Assembly (NCBI GenBank): GCA_002796045.1
Contig: PCVM01000112.1
Location: 4,310 to 12,123 of the forward strand
Direction of reading: 5' to 3'
DNA: 7,814 bases
From: Candidatus Roizmanbacteria bacterium CG11_big_fil_rev_8_21_14_0_20_36_8
Lineage (GTDB): Bacteria; Patescibacteriota; Microgenomatia; UBA1406; GWC2-37-13
In this document: piece by piece, positions 5,660-7,814 of the stretch
How positions within the stretch are numbered: position 1 is the stretch's first letter
How the letters are laid out: each line of letters opens with the position of its first letter
Notes under the pieces: model-generated
The model's database searches: none
The model's input: only the letters and a program-made list of their open reading frames with translations
What the model was told of the DNA's origin: nothing
Program-made: the position numbers and the translations under genes

Positions 5660-5678
5660 TGTGGATAAGTTGTCCACA
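5660..5678. promoter_or_regulatory. Head-to-head pair of DnaA boxes at the dnaA transcription start
   Basis: TGTGGATAA (5660-5668) is a perfect consensus DnaA box on the minus strand. TTGTCCACA (5670-5678) is a box on the plus strand with one mismatch to TTATCCACA. They are separated by one base and form a near-palindrome. The pair sits immediately after the -10 of the dnaA promoter, so bound DnaA should block transcription. It may also serve as the upstream half of a bipartite origin. Confidence 0.85.
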
Positions 5679-5704
5679 TAATAATCACTTTAATTACTTT
5701 CGTT

Positions 5705-7033
5705 ATGATAAAGCTCTCTTGGCCAGAATTTGTTTCATCAATAAAACACATTAAGGAGCGAAACCCGATATACTTTTCCGTTCTTGTGGGTTTAAGACCG
5801 GAACAAGCATTACACGACCAAATAGTTCTTTATTGCTCAAACACAGGAGCAAAAGACTACATCGAAAAGAAAGCCGATGACATCTCGGAGTTGTTGTCTC
5901 TATATATGGGCAAAAAAGTAAAAGTCACATTTGAGGTTGAAACACAAATTCAAAAACAAAAACCAGCCCCTTTGTTTGAGTTCCAGCCAACCAAAGAAGA
6001 CATCTTCCGAAAGGCGGGCCTCAGGGCAGACTTTACTTTTGATAACTTTGCGGTTTCCAACACTAATCAAATCGCATTTGCAGCCTCACAGTCTGTTGGT
6101 AACACTCCTGGATCTTCATATAACCCCTTATTCCTTTACGGCGGGGTTGGTTTTGGAAAGACGCATTTGGCCCAAGCAATTGCCCACGAGGTTCTTTCAG
6201 GCGACCCTGAGAAAAAAATATTTTTCTGTTCTGGAGAACATTTTATGAACGATCTTATAGAGGCAATTCGCGGGAAAACCACTTCAAAGTTTCGTAAAAA
6301 ATACAGAGGTTTAGATGTTCTTATTGTTGACGATATTCAATTCATTGCCGGAAAACAAACAGTACAAGAAGAGTTTTTCCATACTTTTAATAGTATTGTT
6401 GCTGCCCACGGACAGGTAATTTTAACTTCTGATCGCTCACCACAGGAGATTGGAAAGCTTGAAGATCGTCTTAGGTCGCGCTTTTCTGGAGGGTTGATTG
6501 TCGATATTCAACAACCAGACTTTGAGTTGAGAACGGCAATATTACTTATTAAAGCTCGGGGGAAAAACATTCAGATAGATATTAATGCCGCAAAGATGGT
6601 GGCAGAGCTAATCGTCGATACAAGAGCCCTTGAGGGAACCCTCCTCTCTTTATACGCACGGAGTCTCCAATCGGACAAACCAATTAATCTTTCTCTTGTT
6701 GAGGAGTTAATTACCGGGAAAAATGAGAAAAAAAAGGAAAAATTATCACCACAACACATCATGAAGACGGTTTGTACTTTTTATGATATTAAAATATCAC
6801 ACTTAAAAGGTCCTTCCCGGAAAAGTACAGTCGCGCTAGCAAGACAAATTGTGATGTTTCTTCTACGAACCGAGCTTGGGATGAACCTAGATGAGGCCGC
6901 TTTTCTTGTGAACCGCCGTGATCACACGACTGTTCTACACGCGGTTAATAAAATACAGTCTTTAAAGATGAAAGATCCTGCATTTAGGGATGATTTTTCA
7001 GTAATTTTACGAGCGCTGCAATCATCAACATAG
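5705..7033 (+). CDS. dnaA: DnaA, chromosomal replication initiator
   Basis: DnaA binds DnaA boxes and, with ATP, forms a filament that opens oriC. The 442-residue protein has domain I at about 1-80, a very short domain II linker (about 81-105), the AAA+ domain at about 106-335 and the DNA-binding domain IV at about 345-442. Walker A is GGVGFGKTH (146-154) and Walker B is LIVDD (206-210). Sensor I is ILTSDR (239-244). The arginine-finger region is RLRSRFSGGL (255-264), where many bacteria have Trp in place of the first Gly. The helix-turn-helix signature RDHTTVLHA (405-413) is identical to that of E. coli, which fits the consensus boxes seen in the window. RPRQIAMYL of typical DnaA is replaced by ALARQIVMFL (378-387). 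The start ATG at 5705 gives a normal domain I. dnaN follows after 114 bases of origin sequence. Confidence 0.98.
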   Translation: MIKLSWPEFVSSIKHIKERNPIYFSVLVGLRPEQALHDQIVLYCSNTGAKDYIEKKADDISELLSLYMGKKVKVTFEVETQIQKQKPAPLFEFQPTKEDIFRKAGLRADFTFDNFAVSNTNQIAFAASQSVGNTPGSSYNPLFLYGGVGFGKTHLAQAIAHEVLSGDPEKKIFFCSGEHFMNDLIEAIRGKTTSKFRKKYRGLDVLIVDDIQFIAGKQTVQEEFFHTFNSIVAAHGQVILTSDRSPQEIGKLEDRLRSRFSGGLIVDIQQPDFELRTAILLIKARGKNIQIDINAAKMVAELIVDTRALEGTLLSLYARSLQSDKPINLSLVEELITGKNEKKKEKLSPQHIMKTVCTFYDIKISHLKGPSRKSTVALARQIVMFLLRTELGMNLDEAAFLVNRRDHTTVLHAVNKIQSLKMKDPAFRDDFSVILRALQSST

Positions 7034-7078
7034 TTTCCACGCGTTATCAACAAGGGTTTTTTCGTGTTTTACTTTGTC

Positions 7079-7107
7079 TTGAAAATCCCGCGCAGGTTTT
7101 ATACACT
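7079..7107 (+). promoter_or_regulatory. Possible dnaN promoter overlapping the origin
   Basis: TTGAAA (7079-7084), a 17-base spacer and TACACT (7102-7107, 4 of 6) could drive dnaN, with transcription starting near 7114. The -10 lies inside the DnaA-box-like site at 7099-7107. Transcription would then run across the DnaA-trios. dnaN may equally be read from the dnaA promoter. Confidence 0.35.
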
Positions 7108-7137
7108 TATGCACAGCCCCTATTACTACTATTATTA
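7107..7137 (+). promoter_or_regulatory. Basal unwinding element: DnaA box, GC spacer and six DnaA-trios
   Basis: TTATGCACA (7107-7115) is followed by GCCC (7116-7119) and then CTATTACTACTATTATTA (7120-7137). The last part reads as six consecutive triplets CTA TTA CTA CTA TTA TTA. On the complementary strand these are 3'-GAT/AAT-5', matching the DnaA-trio consensus 3'-(G/A)A(T/A)-5' defined in B. subtilis. Order and spacing match that system, in which DnaA loads from the box onto one strand of the trios to open the duplex. Confidence 0.82.
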
Positions 7138-7147
7138 ATATCTAACC

Positions 7148-7814
7148 ATGAAGATAACTCTCGATAAGAATGAGTTTTTGTCTGCGGTACAAACAGCAGA
7201 GAGGTTTACGCCGGGTAGATTAAATACATCAGCAGCATTACAAGGTGTGTACATTAATGTGAAGGATGATGCTATAGACATACGCGCAACTGACCTTAAT
7301 GTACACTGTCATATTGTTATTCCTGGGAAAATTGATGAACCTGGCGGCCAGATTTTTGAATCAAAAAGGGTTCTTGAATTTCTTCAACTTTTACAAAACG
7401 GAAATATTGATTTGGAAGAGAAGGACGGAACCCTAAAAATTTCACAAGGAAATACAAAGGGTGCATTTCCAACACTCCCAACTGAAGAGTATCCCCTACC
7501 CCCGGTCCTTAAAGGAACAAAACAAAATCTAAAGACAGACCTGTTTATTAAAAACATGCCAAGACTGCTTTTTTCAGCATCAAATGACGACGCAAGGCCC
7601 GTACTAACCGGAGTGAACTTTGTCGCAAACGAATCAGTACTTACGCTTGTTGCTACTGATGGTTTTCGGCTATCAGTTACTAAAGAAAAAACAATGAAAG
7701 ATTTTAGCTCAATGATAGTTCCAGCAGCGTTTTTAAGAGAGGTTATGAAGATTTGTAAAGGAAAAAAAACAACTGATTTCATATACTCTCCAGAGGAGAA
7801 AATGGTTATGTTTG
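7148..7814 (+). CDS. dnaN: DNA polymerase III beta sliding clamp, N-terminal 222 codons (cut by window edge)
   Basis: The beta clamp encircles DNA and tethers the replicative polymerase. From the ATG at 7148 the frame stays open to the right edge, giving 222 of an expected 365-380 residues. It begins MKITLDKNEFLSAVQTAERF, the usual start of domain I. RATDLNVHCHIVIPG (46-60) matches the conserved sATDLe-type strand. Domain II starts near residue 127 and contains DDARPVLTGV (147-156) and the family hallmark ATDGFRLS (169-176). Domain III is beyond the window. No Shine-Dalgarno sequence precedes the ATG, and the DnaA-trio tract ends 10 bases upstream, so origin and leader overlap. Its place next to dnaA is the conserved bacterial order. 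Identity is certain; only the 3' part is missing. Confidence 0.97.
   Translation, partial: MKITLDKNEFLSAVQTAERFTPGRLNTSAALQGVYINVKDDAIDIRATDLNVHCHIVIPGKIDEPGGQIFESKRVLEFLQLLQNGNIDLEEKDGTLKISQGNTKGAFPTLPTEEYPLPPVLKGTKQNLKTDLFIKNMPRLLFSASNDDARPVLTGVNFVANESVLTLVATDGFRLSVTKEKTMKDFSSMIVPAAFLREVMKICKGKKTTDFIYSPEEKMVMF

Larger units (their letters stand above)
7034..7147 (+). other. oriC: Predicted replication origin (oriC) between dnaA and dnaN
   Basis: This 114-base gap holds three plus-strand DnaA-box-like sites: TTATCAACA (7044-7052, one mismatch), TTATACACT (7099-7107, two mismatches) and TTATGCACA (7107-7115, one mismatch). All point toward an AT-rich tract at 7120-7143 that ends at dnaN. A GC-rich patch (CCCGCGC, 7087-7093) lies between the outer and inner boxes. 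Position beside dnaA, the box orientation and the DnaA-trios all indicate the unwinding site. Genes left of dnaA are on the minus strand and dnaA/dnaN are on the plus strand, consistent with forks leaving this region both ways. Confidence 0.85.

Noticed and set aside
5931..6248. 105-residue plus-strand open frame within dnaA in another frame
   Set aside because: dnaA is unambiguous here and the alternative frame shows no domain.
7384..7782. 132-residue open frame on the minus strand
   Set aside because: It is antisense to dnaN, whose plus-strand frame has clear beta-clamp motifs; the minus frame has no recognisable domain.

Overview
The window looks like a chromosomal origin region from a small-genome bacterium of the Candidate Phyla Radiation (Patescibacteria), most probably the Microgenomates side. 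This placement is inferred from several things together: an AT-rich genome with compact intergenic gaps, mostly absent Shine-Dalgarno sequences, a DUF5667-like secreted protein, a surface protein ending in an IPETG sortase-type signal, and the gene set. TGA ends comF exactly where the family should end and no gene needs TGA as a sense codon, so the standard bacterial code applies and code 25 of Gracilibacteria/Absconditabacteria is not used. No mobile element, CRISPR array, tRNA or rRNA is visible.

Layout. Everything left of about 5580 is on the minus strand. In transcription order these are comF (5578-4889), an unrecognised sortase-signal protein (4850-4326), recA (4222-3140) overlapping recX (3177-2710), rny for RNase Y (2454-1000), an HU-family DNA-binding protein (768-496), and the start of a DUF5667-like secreted protein running off the left edge (388-1). 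Right of 5705, dnaA (5705-7033) and the first 222 codons of dnaN (from 7148, cut by the right edge) are on the plus strand. The strand switch falls at the comF/dnaA gap, so all genes lie co-directional with replication forks leaving the dnaA region.

Origin. The comF/dnaA gap holds a dnaA promoter with a head-to-head pair of DnaA boxes at the expected transcription start, suggesting autoregulation. The dnaA/dnaN gap holds three more DnaA-box-like sites, a short GC patch and six consecutive DnaA-trios ending 10 bases before the dnaN start. This is the arrangement of a Bacillus subtilis-type basal unwinding system, so oriC is placed at 7034-7147 with a probable bipartite partner at 5660-5678.

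How the genes fit together. DnaA, DnaN and HU serve replication initiation, clamp function and nucleoid structure. RecA and RecX serve recombination and its control, and ComF suggests DNA uptake feeding RecA. RNase Y serves mRNA turnover. The two envelope proteins are not obviously linked to these. I see no multi-gene novel system; the most interesting material is in the origin, the promoters and the departures from canonical domain architecture.
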